From NCBI GenBank assembly GCA_037176885.1, contig JAWWNJ010000008.1:930001-994000 (forward strand): a DNA stretch of 64,000 bases, in the 5' to 3' direction. Source of the stretch: Favolaschia claudopus. Its lineage: Eukaryota > Basidiomycota > Agaricomycetes > Agaricales > Mycenaceae. The notes below the pieces were generated by a model. The model did no database searches. It saw only the letters and a list, made by a program, of their open reading frames with translations, and was not told where the DNA came from. Shown here one piece after another: positions 40,897-52,053 of the stretch (positions are counted from its first letter, which is position 1; the number at the start of each line of letters is the position of its first letter). The translations under genes and the position numbers were made by a program.

Positions 40897-43800
40897 TCAT
40901 TTCCGCGCAGCGGCTTTCGTGGCAGAACGAGTCTTTCGTTTGAAAGGCAGCGGCTCATCCGTGTCAGGTTCCTCTTCCTCTTCTTCTTCCTCGGGCAAGG
41001 CCTCCTGCAGAGCCGGCTCTTCGTCAGCCGTCCCACTGGGGGTTAACCTTACATTCCCGAATTGGAAGTCATCTCCAGAATAACCGTCTTCCTCCTGGAC
41101 CATCTCTTCTAGCGTCTCGGCCGAGAGGTCAATTAAGTCGTGAATGTCAGCGGGCAGCTTGATAGAGCGCCGCTGCTCGAAGGGGACTACCCTGAACTGA
41201 GCAATCTTTGATTGAAAGACAGAGCCGTCCATCTCCGCTACGATATAACTTCCACCTTTCGTACGCCGGATGATGATTACTGGTCCCAGGTATCTGGCGG
41301 CCATCTTCGTATTCAGCGACTTCTCAACGGTCGTATTCCTGATGAGCACCAAGTCGCCCGGCTCGAAATGGTAATCTTCGATAGTATGTTTATGTGCTAT
41401 CTCATACCGGCGCAAATTCGCTCGTTTCTCGTCGGTGACCCGCTCCCTCATCTGCTCGACGTGAGTGGCGTGCTTAGCCAGAGGCCTGGGCTCGATAGCC
41501 GATTAACTCAGCGGTCGTTAGAGTCCTGCCGGGCAGATGCACTAGCCAAGTCGCTTCTTCTATATCCAGCGGGAGGATTGGATGTGCGCCTGTTACCATA
41601 AAGTAGGGTGAACAACCCGTTCCTCGTCGAATAGTTACCCGGTCAGCCCACAACATCTGCGGAAGAACCAGTACCACTTGCTGGGATTCCCGCCAGTAGC
41701 TTTCCATAAGGATTGCCTCATCGAGAAGTGCCCATTTTCGACTTTCCCGTTGGCTTGAGAATTATACGGCGAAACTCTAATATTTCTTATGCCGTATTTA
41801 GACTCAAGGTAGGCTACGGCCGCTAGGAAGGCCGGCGCATTATCTGTCACCAGTTCCTCCGGGCAACCCCACCTACAAATCACATCTTCCAGTAAGAACA
41901 AGGCCAACGTTCTGGCATTCTCGTTCTTTATCGGCCGCGCTTCTATGTAGCTGCTGAGAGAGCAGCGGGCGTCGACAATTTTATTGAAGCCGTTGGAAGG
42001 AGTACCAACGACCATCACGTCGACGTGTACCACCTGGAAGAGCGAAGGGGTATGGGTGACAACGGGCGGGATCTTCAATAAAGTCCTTTGCCTCAATTGA
42101 CACAATTCGCAAGTCTTAATGTACCAAGTGACATCCCGCTCCATCTCAGGCCACCAGAAACGCATTTCTATCAAGGATTTGGTAGCAAAGACGCCGCGAT
42201 GAGCTAGGCTATCATGAGCCGCTCGCATCATATACATTCGGTGTTCTTTGTCTACCACCAACTGATGTGCGCTCCCCGTCGTGGATTTGTGATAGAGTTT
42301 TCCATCTGCATCCTCCGAAGAAGCCGGTGGCGAATCGCAAGAAAGCTTTGTATTCCTTGTCGTTCATGCCATCCGGGCGAGCCAGGGTGTTTCGCCGCCA
42401 TTCCCTTCATGAGGAGCAGCCGCTCGTCCGCTAGCTTCGCCGCTACCGATCGTTGGTCTTCAGAATACGGTTCCCGCTTCGTCGGGTCGTACTTCAATTC
42501 GAGGTCAGGGATCAGCGGCTCGCCCTACTGGCTTGTCGTCACCCTTCGACTGAGAGAAGACTTCGAAAACATATTCCCTACTGAGGCGGGTATAAGCCCA
42601 GGCCTGTTCGGCGTCGTTTTCGAAGTCAGCGGCTGACCGAGCCTCGTCTCCTGCCAATTCAGCTACCATATATCCACCTCGGGTGTCAATATCGTGCTTG
42701 AAATCCTCGAAATTCTTGAGAGGCGGCCAGGCACTACTTTCAGGATGAAGACCCGGCGGTTCGTTATTATCGAACTCGTCTTCTGGATGATCATACTCTG
42801 GATCCCCCGGCTGGATACGCCGGCGGGAGAGTCCATCTGGCCCGAAAGTCTTGCCCGGTACATGCTTCAGAGTGAAATGAAACATTAAGATCTCCTCGAT
42901 CCAGCGGTTGATCGTAGCGTTGGGTCCCATTCCCGGGTGATCCAACATGCCTTTGAGGGTACTGAGCGTCGGTCTCGACGACCAGCTTGCGGCAGCCCAA
43001 CAGCCAATATTGCATGTGATCTAGCGCCCTCTTCAAGCCAAACAATTCCCGCTTGGGCTGAGAATACCTCGACTCCCGGTCATTCAAAGGTATGGAGCTG
43101 AAGCGGGCATAGTACCGCTTATTTAGGTCCAAAGGATCCCGCTGGTACACATGCACCCCAACTCCAAGATACGACGTATCAACTGCCAGTACCACTTCTG
43201 TGTCCCATTCATATCTTATAGGTCTAAGCGCGGGACATTCTCGCAAAGCCTTCTTCAAAACTTTCATGCAGGCGTCTTGGGGCGGGGCCCCACTCGAATA
43301 TGACTTCTTTCCGGGTAAGCTTCTGAATCGGTTCAGCCCTTGACCGTGTAGTCTTGGATGAACATCCTCATAACGCCCACAGTTCCCAGAAAGGCTTTCA
43401 CATCGTGGAAATCCTTCAGCGGGCCCCAACGTTCAATGACGCCGATTCTATCTTCATCCGGGGCGCATGCCCTCGTATGAGCAGACATGGCCGACCACCT
43501 TAAAGGTTCCCCGGCAAATCTGCAACTTCTTCCCGCTTACAGTCGCCCCAGAATAGGCTAGCCGGGTAAGTACCCGGTTGCAGTCTACCAAGTGTAACCA
43601 CACGAAGACCCTTATCAGCGGGTTCTCTGGGATGGTCTCGTACGTCCCGTCAGGCTTCTCATATCGAGTGAAGCCGCCGGCGACAGGCACGTCATCTATA
43701 TACGGCCGGGTAACCGCAGGAATTTCATCTCGCAGGATGTAGGTTACGTCTTCGTGGAAGATCGGCACCGAGTTGGTCCAACCCTGCGGCAATCTTACCA

Positions 43801-44898
43801 ATCGAAGCGCCCCAAACGGAGTTTGGAAGGTCGTGTAATCTCGAGATTCCGGGTCAATCAGCCGGTGGTTGTACCCAGAATAAAGATCAAACGTGGACCC
43901 ACAAGCCCTTCCTGCGAAATGTTCGGCTAGATCCGCGGCGCCGGGAGGCACCCAGAGTGCGCAATGGTTACCGCGTTCAGCGGCTCCAACGAATGCACTA
44001 ACCGAATTGACTTCTTATCACTCTTCAGAACTCCAAAGTACTTCGTGCGGTACGAGCCGTTGGATGGTTCGTAGATATTGGCGTCGATACTCGCCCTAAG
44101 CACCTTGCAGACTTCCTCCAGCTGCCCCGGCGGGATGGGAATATTTCTTTCCACCCAGACCTTATGGTCTGCCTTCACCGGGAACTTGACTGGCGGGAAG
44201 AAATCCGTCCTGAAAGTTCCTCGTTCACTGTCATCCCATGCTACCGTATTTTCGTGTATAGATAACATGTGATGAACCAGCTTCATCTCTTCATCATTCA
44301 GGAACCCATCATTATGCAGTTCGTCCACTACCGCTTTCCTTTCCGCTGTGTACCTCCCTACGGGAACGAACTCTGGCGGTGTGAGGGTCTAGCGGGACGA
44401 GATTCTGCAGCGGATCCCCAATGATATTTCTCTCTATCCTGAACTCGGGAGGGGAGCGGCTCGAGGACCGGCTTTACTTTCAGCGCTACCGGCTTATATT
44501 TCTTCGAGAACACCTCCTTCACCTCGACTTCAGGCGGGTGATCCTCGGGGACGATTTCGCTCCATCAACACCACTTTCGTTTCGTTGTGTTCGAACCCGG
44601 GGCACCCACCCAGTCGGCGTAGTCACAGCACTGACAGCGCTCCCCCGCTGAATGCCGAGACCGCTCCTGTTTGAGCGACTCAACATCGGCACCGGCCTGT
44701 CATGAACACAGCGGGCTGGGTCCTTCAGCTTCTCTCTGACTTTATCCGTTATATTAGCTACGATGGCTACATAGGATTCGCCGACGTTCTTTCCTTCTGT
44801 CAGCTGCTCATTATATTCCTGAAATAGCTGAGCAGCGGGTTCGTCATCAACTTTCTGGCATGGCAGCCGCTAGGTATGGCCATTTTCGTCTCGGCCAT
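40897..44898 (-). pseudogene. pol: Pol of copy 2, frameshifted
   Basis: Same RT-RNase H-integrase order as copy 1 but split into about eight open segments by single-base indels (breaks near 41470, 41650, 42260, 42500, 42960, 43330, 43470 and 43950). The integrase segment 41635-42261 and the RT segment with YIDDV near 43700 are individually clear. At the 5' end the frame is continuous upstream with the short open frame overlapping the protease ORF (MKSGEEGFSMAETKMA), which may show the original frameshift arrangement better than copy 1. Confidence 0.85.
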
Positions 44899-44996
44899 CG
44901 AAAACCCCTCTTCTCCAGATTTCATCAAAGCGCAAATTCTAGGAACATTATTCTCGTCCAGTTCTATCTGAACCGCTAACTCTCCTTGATGGTTAA

Positions 44997-46163
44997 TCAA
45001 CTCCTCGAATTCTGAAAATTTTGTTCCTCTTCGCCGCTCGCCTGCGCAGCCGGTGGTGCATCGTTTTGTACGCGCCGCACCTGCCGCCGCTGACCTCTGG
45101 GGAAGGTAGGGACGACCACCCGCTTCGAAGTGGAGGGGTCGGTCAGAGTCAGGAACTGGTTCCCGTCAGAAGTATTTTTGATACCGCTGGCGGTCAGAAT
45201 TTCGAAGGGCCGCCCCAGCAGCACTTTGTATGCCGGGTTCCGTATAACATGCACTTGTAGGTACACAGTCATATCGCCGAACCTGAAGGGGACGTTCCTT
45301 GCCAGACCGACTGACTTTTCGGTTTGCCCGTTGGCGCTCATCATGTGGATACAGTTATCAGGGTCCCAGCTGACTCCTAGCTCGGTTGGGGCTACCGACA
45401 GGGCCCTGGACACGATCTGTGATCCACCATCCAGAATGCATTCGACTTCGGCGGCTCCATGAATGAGCGGGAAGACCACTCTCAGGGCCGCTGATTCTCC
45501 AGCAGAAGCTTCGGAGATCGCGACGAAGATTTCTCTCACCGGCTCACCATCGGCTACCGACTGCCAATATTGCACGGCCGGGTCGACAGTGATGAGAGCT
45601 CCCGCTGGCATGAGTCCATCGGCCACAGTTGAGACCTGGACTAACGCTTCGTAAGGGAGGTCCTCCAAGGCGACGCTGGAGGACTCGTCATCTTCGTCGG
45701 CTTCTTTCTCTGCGTGGCTAATCAATTGCTCGAGGGTGACTCGAACAGCGGGCGAGACTCTCTTCTTCGAGAGCAACGCCTTAGCCTGACGCAGCAACTT
45801 CGGGCTGAGAGCGAACAGCCTCCCCAGCGGGAGTGCTATTTCCAGGTTTCCGAAGATCTCCTTTATCAAGGATTCGACCTCCTCATCTTCCTGGTCCTCT
45901 ACGGGCGCCTTCAACTCGTAGTTCTTTTCGTTGGCCGCTGGCGGCGCATTTCCCGCCGGCCGAACTCTAGGTTCGTTGGGCCTTTTTGCTGGCTTGACCG
46001 GGGGAACGTTCCTATACGGAAGTTCCGGCGGCTGAGTGCCATTTTGTTCTTCTGTCTCCTCCCGCTCCTTTTCCTTGGTCTCCACGATCGCCGGCTGTGC
46101 TTCGACAGCGGGCTTTCGTATCGTCCTCGGTTTATAGGGCAACTTCGGCATCACAACTTCCAT
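44997..46163 (-). CDS. Retropepsin-type protease ORF, copy 2
   Basis: A 388-residue ORF, the only intact retroviral-type gene of copy 2. It matches copy 1 apart from about half a dozen residues, including ATELG to APTELG and PAASGEEE in place of PAPASGEEE-like context. It keeps the DGGSQ active-site motif and VLLGRPFEIL. The AAATTTT heptamer near its end is retained. Confidence 0.8.
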   Translation of the reverse strand: MEVVMPKLPYKPRTIRKPAVEAQPAIVETKEKEREETEEQNGTQPPELPYRNVPPVKPAKRPNEPRVRPAGNAPPAANEKNYELKAPVEDQEDEEVESLIKEIFGNLEIALPLGRLFALSPKLLRQAKALLSKKRVSPAVRVTLEQLISHAEKEADEDDESSSVALEDLPYEALVQVSTVADGLMPAGALITVDPAVQYWQSVADGEPVREIFVAISEASAGESAALRVVFPLIHGAAEVECILDGGSQIVSRALSVAPTELGVSWDPDNCIHMMSANGQTEKSVGLARNVPFRFGDMTVYLQVHVIRNPAYKVLLGRPFEILTASGIKNTSDGNQFLTLTDPSTSKRVVVPTFPRGQRRQVRRVQNDAPPAAQASGEEEQNFQNSRS

Positions 46164-46249
46164 TTTCTTTCCTGCGGGCGGGCGTGCTTGTCGGTTCTCC
46201 GGGGGCTTATCCGCAGTGGGTTTCCCCTTGGCCCCCTTCCTCGAACTCT

Positions 46250-48191
46250 CTAAAAATGCTCACCTTCGACGCTGTTCCCCGTTCGGGAAGGACCAGCCCC
46301 GTTGGAAGAGCGAGAGTTCGCTGAGACAGCCGCCAGCAGAATCGCAACAGCGTTGGCGTCGAATTGCGGCGGGGGGGGGAGACTGGCTTTGATGAGCCAC
46401 AAGGGGTGGTTGAACACCCCCCCGATCCATGCGACTGGGAGTTGCGTCACTTGCCGCTGGAGGTTTACTTGCTCAGCTCGCAAGGAAACCAGTTCTTCTT
46501 CTCTCGGGTCGTAGTAGAATTCCTCGTTCTGATTGAAAGCGGCTTGCGCGGCTTCCAGCTCTTGCTCATCCATGTCAAGAACGGAGAGCTGAGCGAAGAC
46601 AGACTGGTAGTTTTGCGCAGCGGCCGTGGGTTGGGCGGCCGGGGCGGTACTCCTCTACCTGCTGCTTCTTGGACTTGTGCCCGTCTTTCGGGATAGGTAT
46701 CCCATCGGGGAAACAGTCTCTGAACGCTACGACCTTCATCTTTCCACTCCCTATGTGGGCTTGCCGAATGAGACACTTATCTCTAAAGTGCCCCAAACTT
46801 GTCGCAATAAAGACACCCCTGATCCGCCAGGTTCCCTTTGAATTGCACGGTTGGCATTCGCGGGAAAGACTGGGAGTCAGCGGCGCCTGGGACTCTGCCC
46901 GGTAAGGGACTTATAGAAGGACTCAACTCGGCCATCCTCTTCTGGGTCGCGGCGTCGATCTCTTTTAATTGGGAGGTCTGGTTATCCAGCCGCTCCATCA
47001 TAGTGACGACCGACACCTTAATCGTCTCAAGAAGGGACTTGTTAGGGTCCTCCTCTTCTTTCTTTACCGTCACGTTTGGGTGAGGTAGTATGGATCGCTC
47101 CGCTCGACGCCTTTCCAGACCCGCTGGCGTTCTTGGACTTGCTCGAGTATCCCCGGTCAGAGGCGCCAAAGAACTCAGAGTTAGCGGTCGAGCGTTTTGC
47201 GATCCTTTTAGCTTCGGTCATGACCTCGGGCCAGCGTCCATGTGCGGACCTCTGGCTCGTCAGCATCATCCCCGGCAGCGGGAGGTTTCCGCTCGAGGTT
47301 CTCCAGAATCCGTTCCTTGAACTCAGGACTCAACTTGGAGAAGAACATCGGGAGAGCCTCCCGGTGCGAAATTAATTTCGAATCGAGAAGCTTGTTCGCC
47401 CTCGGACGTTCATGACGCGCATTAGGCGCATGAGTTCGTCTTCATCGTCCCGGTCGATCCCCTCTTCCGTGAACTTACGAAGCTGCCGGTGCAATTTCTG
47501 CACAGAGCCCTTCTTTTGGTCGACTACGGACGGGTAATTTTCCAGGATTTCTTTCTTAAAGTCGTCGAACTTCTTAGAATACGAGGCGAATTGCCGCCAC
47601 TCCTCGGCGGTTGCCTGAGCAGTATAGCGGCAGACAAACTCGTTCTTCTTATCATCCGCGTCTCATCTAATTCCATCATACGCTCCACATGGTCCAGGAA
47701 ACGAACGAGTTCCTCCGGCTCTTCCTCTTTGAAGAGCGGGGCGTTCCTGTCCCATGGTTCCGGCGCGCGCTTCTTTCCTCGAACGACAGGGTTGTTGTTG
47801 CCGTCGTCAGCCATCGGATTGTTTGAAGGGGTTGGTGAAGTGTTGAGTAGTGGTGAAGAGACAGACGAAAGAGTCGTTGACGACTGGGTAGCTGCACCGT
47901 CGGGCGTAACAGGTCTTGTGCCGGGCGGTTGAGTTGAGGTTTGTTGTTCCAGCGGAGCAGAGGGGCTCAACGACTGGGTTTGGCGGGTACGATAAGCGTG
48001 AGCTTGGTTCGTCCGCGCAGAGAATAGAGTTCCCGGGCAAGAGCAACAGGCGGGCGGGAAGGATCGTCAGTCTCGAGTTCGAGAGCAGCGGCAGCGGCAC
48101 GTAGGCTAGTGTTGGTTGACCGAGGTTTTGGTGGTGGTGCTCTAGCGGATCGTCCTTCTGAAGCCACGTCTCTTCCGAAACTAAATGGCAA
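46250..48191 (-). pseudogene. gag: Gag of copy 2, frameshifted
   Basis: Colinear with gag of copy 1 but interrupted by several indels, for example near 46375 (a GGGGGGGG run), 46420, 46640, 46795, 47100, 47400 and 47660. The open N-terminal extension upstream of the first ATG is conserved. The zinc-knuckle region is disrupted near 46795. Confidence 0.8.
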
Positions 48192-48334
48192 AATCTTCTA
48201 TAGCGGGCCTGGAGCTATTGGCTCAACGGGCGGGTGTATATTCTATTCTCGAGTCAACCGGCGGATGGTTCGTGCTAGTTTTAGAGCAGCGTCCACAAGT
48301 GATTTCTTTCGACTTGACACAAATAATCTGTCAC

Positions 48335-48352
48335 CCCTCGCGGTGGGCTCCA
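48335..48352 (-). other. Primer binding site of copy 2
   Basis: Same 18 bases as in copy 1 on the minus strand, separated by two bases from LTR4. Confidence 0.6.
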
Positions 48353-48354
48353 GA

Positions 48355-50168
48355 TGAAACGGTGCGTGTAGGTGTAGGCGTGAAATATACCGAAATATAA
48401 AATCACAAAATCTAATCCAATACGACGTGTGTGTGTGTGTGTTCGGGGGTGGCGGGAGCACGTATCGTCCCTCAGAATACTTGTGCAAGCTTCAATCAAT
48501 CAAGGTCGCTACGTTTGAGCGGGACGAACTACTAGATTTGTCTAGCGAGAACGTAGCGGGCAAAACGATTCGCAGCGGGAGAAGCGAAGAGTCACTCTTT
48601 CTGAGACTTCGAATGAGAAATTCTGAGTCTAGCGGGGAGGGTCTCCGTGCCAATAGAAAAGCGTCGCCCGGTAGTGGATCGTCAACCGGCAAGAAGCTTT
48701 CTGGATGACAACCGGCGGGCAGAAGGCGCGGCTCAGCGGGACGGGGGTTCTTATACGACGGCGCGGCTCTGGCGAGAAGCGGGGCTCTTATGTCGATGGC
48801 GCGGACACTAACAGTGACCCGGGCAGTTACACCACTACGCGGCGGCGAGCTCGAACGGGGGTCTTGGTTATACCGCGGAACGGCTGGCACACGGGGCGTC
48901 GACGGCGCGGAATCAAGCACGAACGGGGGTCTTGGTTATACCGCGGAACGGCAAGAAACGGGGCTTCGTATTTCAGGAGGGCTCGGGCTCAAAGGCTGGC
49001 GGGGCTCTCAAAGTTCTGGCGGCTCGGTATGCCACAAGTCTTTCCGTATCACTCGAATCTCTCTCAGATATCAAGTCTAGTCTCTTTCAAAGTTCAATTC
49101 AAATTCTAGAGTCCGCTACAAACTGCCCTTGTCTACGGGTAGGTAATTGACTGAGTAACAAAAAGTACACCGGGAGATTAAATACATGCAGCGGGAGCAG
49201 AAACAACCAAATAAAATCATGATGAGAGAGTGTCCAAGTTTGATGCCGCGCCCGCTGGGAACCAATGGTATATTCAGGATTGCGAGTCGTGAGTGAAAAG
49301 ACTGCCTCCCGGAGAAAGTCCATGCGGGCGGGTGGGGTATTGCGCCTTATTGCAGTGCAATGGCGTGCTGGTTGCCATGTCCCCGGGAGGGGACACGAAA
49401 TTCCTCCTTCATAATATGGTCCTGCCGCTGGTCGAGTTGAAGTCGAAAAGGCTTCCCGCTGAGTAGTTAGTCAACGGCTCGATAGCGGTCAAGTTCGTCT
49501 TGTCTTCTATCTTCAGAACAGTCTAAGTTCCAGGGAAAATAGGGGAGAGCCGAGTCGCGTTAGCGGCTCGCCACTCGCCGTTCGGGTTGTCCGCAATCAG
49601 CGGGAAATGCCCCCGGCAACTCGCCATGTCCTTCTCATCATTCTGACAGAGCCGTTGGCAGGATAGCCGCTGGCTCCGAGGTGCTCCCGCTGGCAGTCGG
49701 TTAAGTCCCAGCTGTCCGTAATCAGCCGGCGTGCTCGGTTAAAGCCTGCCGGTGATCCCGTCCGTCGGTAGAGTGGTGGCCGTCCTGAGTTCGAAGTTGA
49801 ACTCAGTATGGTCCCCCGCTAGATCTTCTTCATGTTGGTCGGCGGGTGAGCGCCTAACCTCAGGGAGGTTGGTAGTTCCTCTTAGTCGCCTCCAGCACCT
49901 TGAGATAGTAGTTTCCCACTAAGTCTCTTGGCCCGGCAGTTTAGAAATAGTCAGCGGCAGAGTCTCGCACCCATGTTTAGGGAAACGTCGCTAAGCCGCT
50001 GCTACCCCGTTGGTGTCCCACCAGCTTGTCGGCTATCCACAGCAATAAGATACTGCCCGCGAGGGACGGGCATATCTTCTAGTATCCTAGCCTCACTTCT
50101 CCGCTGATAGGTCTCGAAAATCGATAAATTCCGGGCATTTCATGCCTAGCCGCTGAGCGGCCCTATCA
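48355..50168 (-). repeat. 5' LTR of copy 2 (LTR4)
   Basis: 1814 bp, TG...CA on the minus strand. By eye it differs from the other three LTRs at roughly 30 positions, including clustered substitutions near 49650-49780 and 50000-50030. It is therefore markedly older or of different origin than LTR1-LTR3. Confidence 0.92.
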
Positions 50169-50208
50169 ACGTAAATAAGGAAGGGAAGAAAGCGCTGGTC
50201 TACTTACC

Positions 50209-50265
50209 TTGGCAGCGGGCTTCAGCGGGAGCTATGGTTGAAAGATTGATGGGGGCGTCGACCAT
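50209..50265 (-). CDS. Orphan first exon next to LTR4
   Basis: On the minus strand an ATG at 50265 gives MVDAPINLSTIAPAEARCQ, followed by a good donor (GTAAGTAG) at 50208. LTR4 then begins 40 bp into the intron. The exon contains two CCCGCT words within 20 bp, like coding exons of the family-1 antisense genes. It may be the start of a gene of a related element into which copy 2 landed. The rest of the gene is not in the window. Confidence 0.35.
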
Positions 50266-50770
50266 GCGCACAGTTGTGGGTCATTTGAAACATCTGGGTT
50301 GACTCACTGGATCATCACAGATAGATACTACGATCGTGGTAGATAGCTAGATGCCGGATATCCAAACGCTGCTTGCATTTTAGCTTGCCCGGGATTGTTC
50401 TAAGACGCGAAAGCTGAAAAAGAAGGAGAGTGGGAAAGGACTTACGTACCTTGCTCCAGAGAAAGGTACGTAACTCTCCCCGCTTTCAGCCTGAGAAAAG
50501 GAACAACGGACCGGTTAGAGATTGACAGCTTCTGTCAATCAGGCCTGTCAATCTCGTTTCACTTTTCCGACGCGCAACTGAAAATGTCTGAGATATATAT
50601 CATGTACAGGTAGGTAGGGTGTACCATAACTCATTGAGAACAACAGAGATTTCACAATACCGATACATGTGTCATAGTTTAAAAATAACAGAGATTTGAC
50701 TGTACAGACAACGGATATTCAAGACATGCGATGAGGCAGGCAGTGATTGTGGTAGCAATTCTCCAAACGC
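50266..50770. other. Non-coding stretch right of the element pair
   Basis: No convincing gene. The words AACAGAGATTTCAC (about 50641) and AACAGAGATTTGAC (about 50687) form an imperfect direct repeat ending TGTACAG, which resembles a degraded end of a small DNA transposon but has no visible partner. Confidence 0.4.
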
Positions 50771-50779
50771 TGAGTCACG

Positions 50780-51870
50780 GCAATTGGTGGGGAGGCGAGG
50801 AAATCATCCCACTGCAGACAGCGGTTGTGCGTATGGAACACGAAACGGTGGAAGTGATCGATGTAATGATTGAGCGCTCGCTGAATCGGTTCAACGGCGC
50901 CACTGCGGGTACCTGGTGGCGACGACGAAAAGGCGAAGGCATGAGAGACGTCTTAGCTTGCGGACGAGATCCCTGGCAAGCCCAGGGTATTGTGGCTGAA
51001 TTCAAATCAGAAAAAAAACCATGATTTTTGAAGATGATGAACTCACCGTTGGGTCATCAACTCCCCACATGATATCCGGCCTCACAATCAGCCTCTGTAA
51101 TGCTGGGAGAAAATCGTCGAGTCGGGCGTAGTCGAGAAGTTGAACGGCCAAGCAATCGAGCTCCGTGATCGGCACGAGAGAATGTCCAAAGAAACTTGGA
51201 CGCACGACGTCTTGCTCATCGGCTCGGAGTGCGGATACACAAATTTGACCGAATGAACATCGGCGCCATCGATGAGGGTGTGCACGTCGAAATGCCGCGC
51301 CTCAATCTCACGAAGGCTCGGCAAGAAATCGAGGGGAACAGAGGCTTCGCCATGGGCTTCGAAGTAGAGGGGATAATAGAGAGAGAGGGCAAAGATATGC
51401 TGCTGCTGGGAAAGAAATCGACGGACGAACGAGTCGATGGGGTAAACCGTAGCGGAAGGTACGGAGAGTGGCATCCAAACAGAACAGAACGTCCTGGAAA
51501 TCCACCGGTCCCATTATGTACAGGAGCCGAAGATTGGTCATGCTCGCAAGAGCAGACCGAAAAACTGTGCCTTGGTGCCTTGAGGACGAGCGGTGTAGAT
51601 GGAGGAGTCGTACCTGCGTAGAAATAAGCAATAAAAACAGAGTAAAAAGATTTTTTTCTTACATAAGAGCCGAGGATTGGGGCGAGTGTGAAGACTGCGA
51701 AAGAATTGCAGTGTGCTTTGAGGAAAGGAAGACGAACATATTGGTAGAGAAAAAATTCCGCAAACGCGCGGAAATCTTGATTAACGAGGGGTGAGGGAAA
51801 GGAGGGTGGAGGTAGCACAGAATTGGGCTATACGACGCCGAATTTCATTGGATATGCCGGTCGAGGACAT
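50780..51870 (-). pseudogene. F-box-like protein remnant
   Basis: Minus-strand coding begins MSSTGISNEIRRRIAQFC, followed by STLLSLT, reminiscent of the start of short agaricomycete F-box-like proteins. It continues with LYQYVRLPFLKAHC, MTNLRLLYIMGPVDFQDVLF, LRTFRYGLPLSVPS and LPALQRLIVRPDIMWG, a leucine-spaced arrangement. A frame break lies near 51790 (after SLTP), and further exon joints are unclear, so it may be decayed or carry sequence errors. It lies head-to-head with the KDZ transposase. The family call is tentative. Confidence 0.4.
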
Positions 51871-52053
51871 GAGAGTGATGTGGAAGAGAGAATTTCCAAA
51901 TTGGGACGTTTGTTGACAGCCATCACTTCTCCTCCTCTCCTCCGTCGTCCCGCTGCTGTCTACATCGGCGGCCTCTGCGCGCAAACCCTCGTTCTGCCAC
52001 CCTTGGCGCCGGTCCTCGACTGTGGTGCTCTGCTGCTCTCTTCCTCCGCAGCC

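Larger units (their letters stand above)
29858..50168 (-). mobile_element. Ty3/gypsy LTR retrotransposon, copy 2, inverted
   Basis: A second complete copy of the family-1 element in the opposite orientation, colinear with copy 1 over its full length (20.3 kb). Reading the minus strand: LTR4, primer site, gag, protease ORF, pol, antisense module E-D-C-B-A, polypurine tract, LTR3. Identity is very high, but gag, pol and most accessory genes carry single-base indels, mostly insertions, plus one 142-bp deletion at the 3' end of gene E. Only the protease ORF stays fully open. The two copies form a 42-kb inverted repeat around the A2 island. Confidence 0.92.

Noticed and set aside
7803..50168. The whole inverted repeat as a fold-back read artefact
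   Set aside because: A fold-back would repeat flanks and be symmetric. Here the outer flanks differ, the island is unique, and the copies differ at many sites and by a 142-bp deletion. A wrong orientation of the island alone remains possible and is discussed as a finding.
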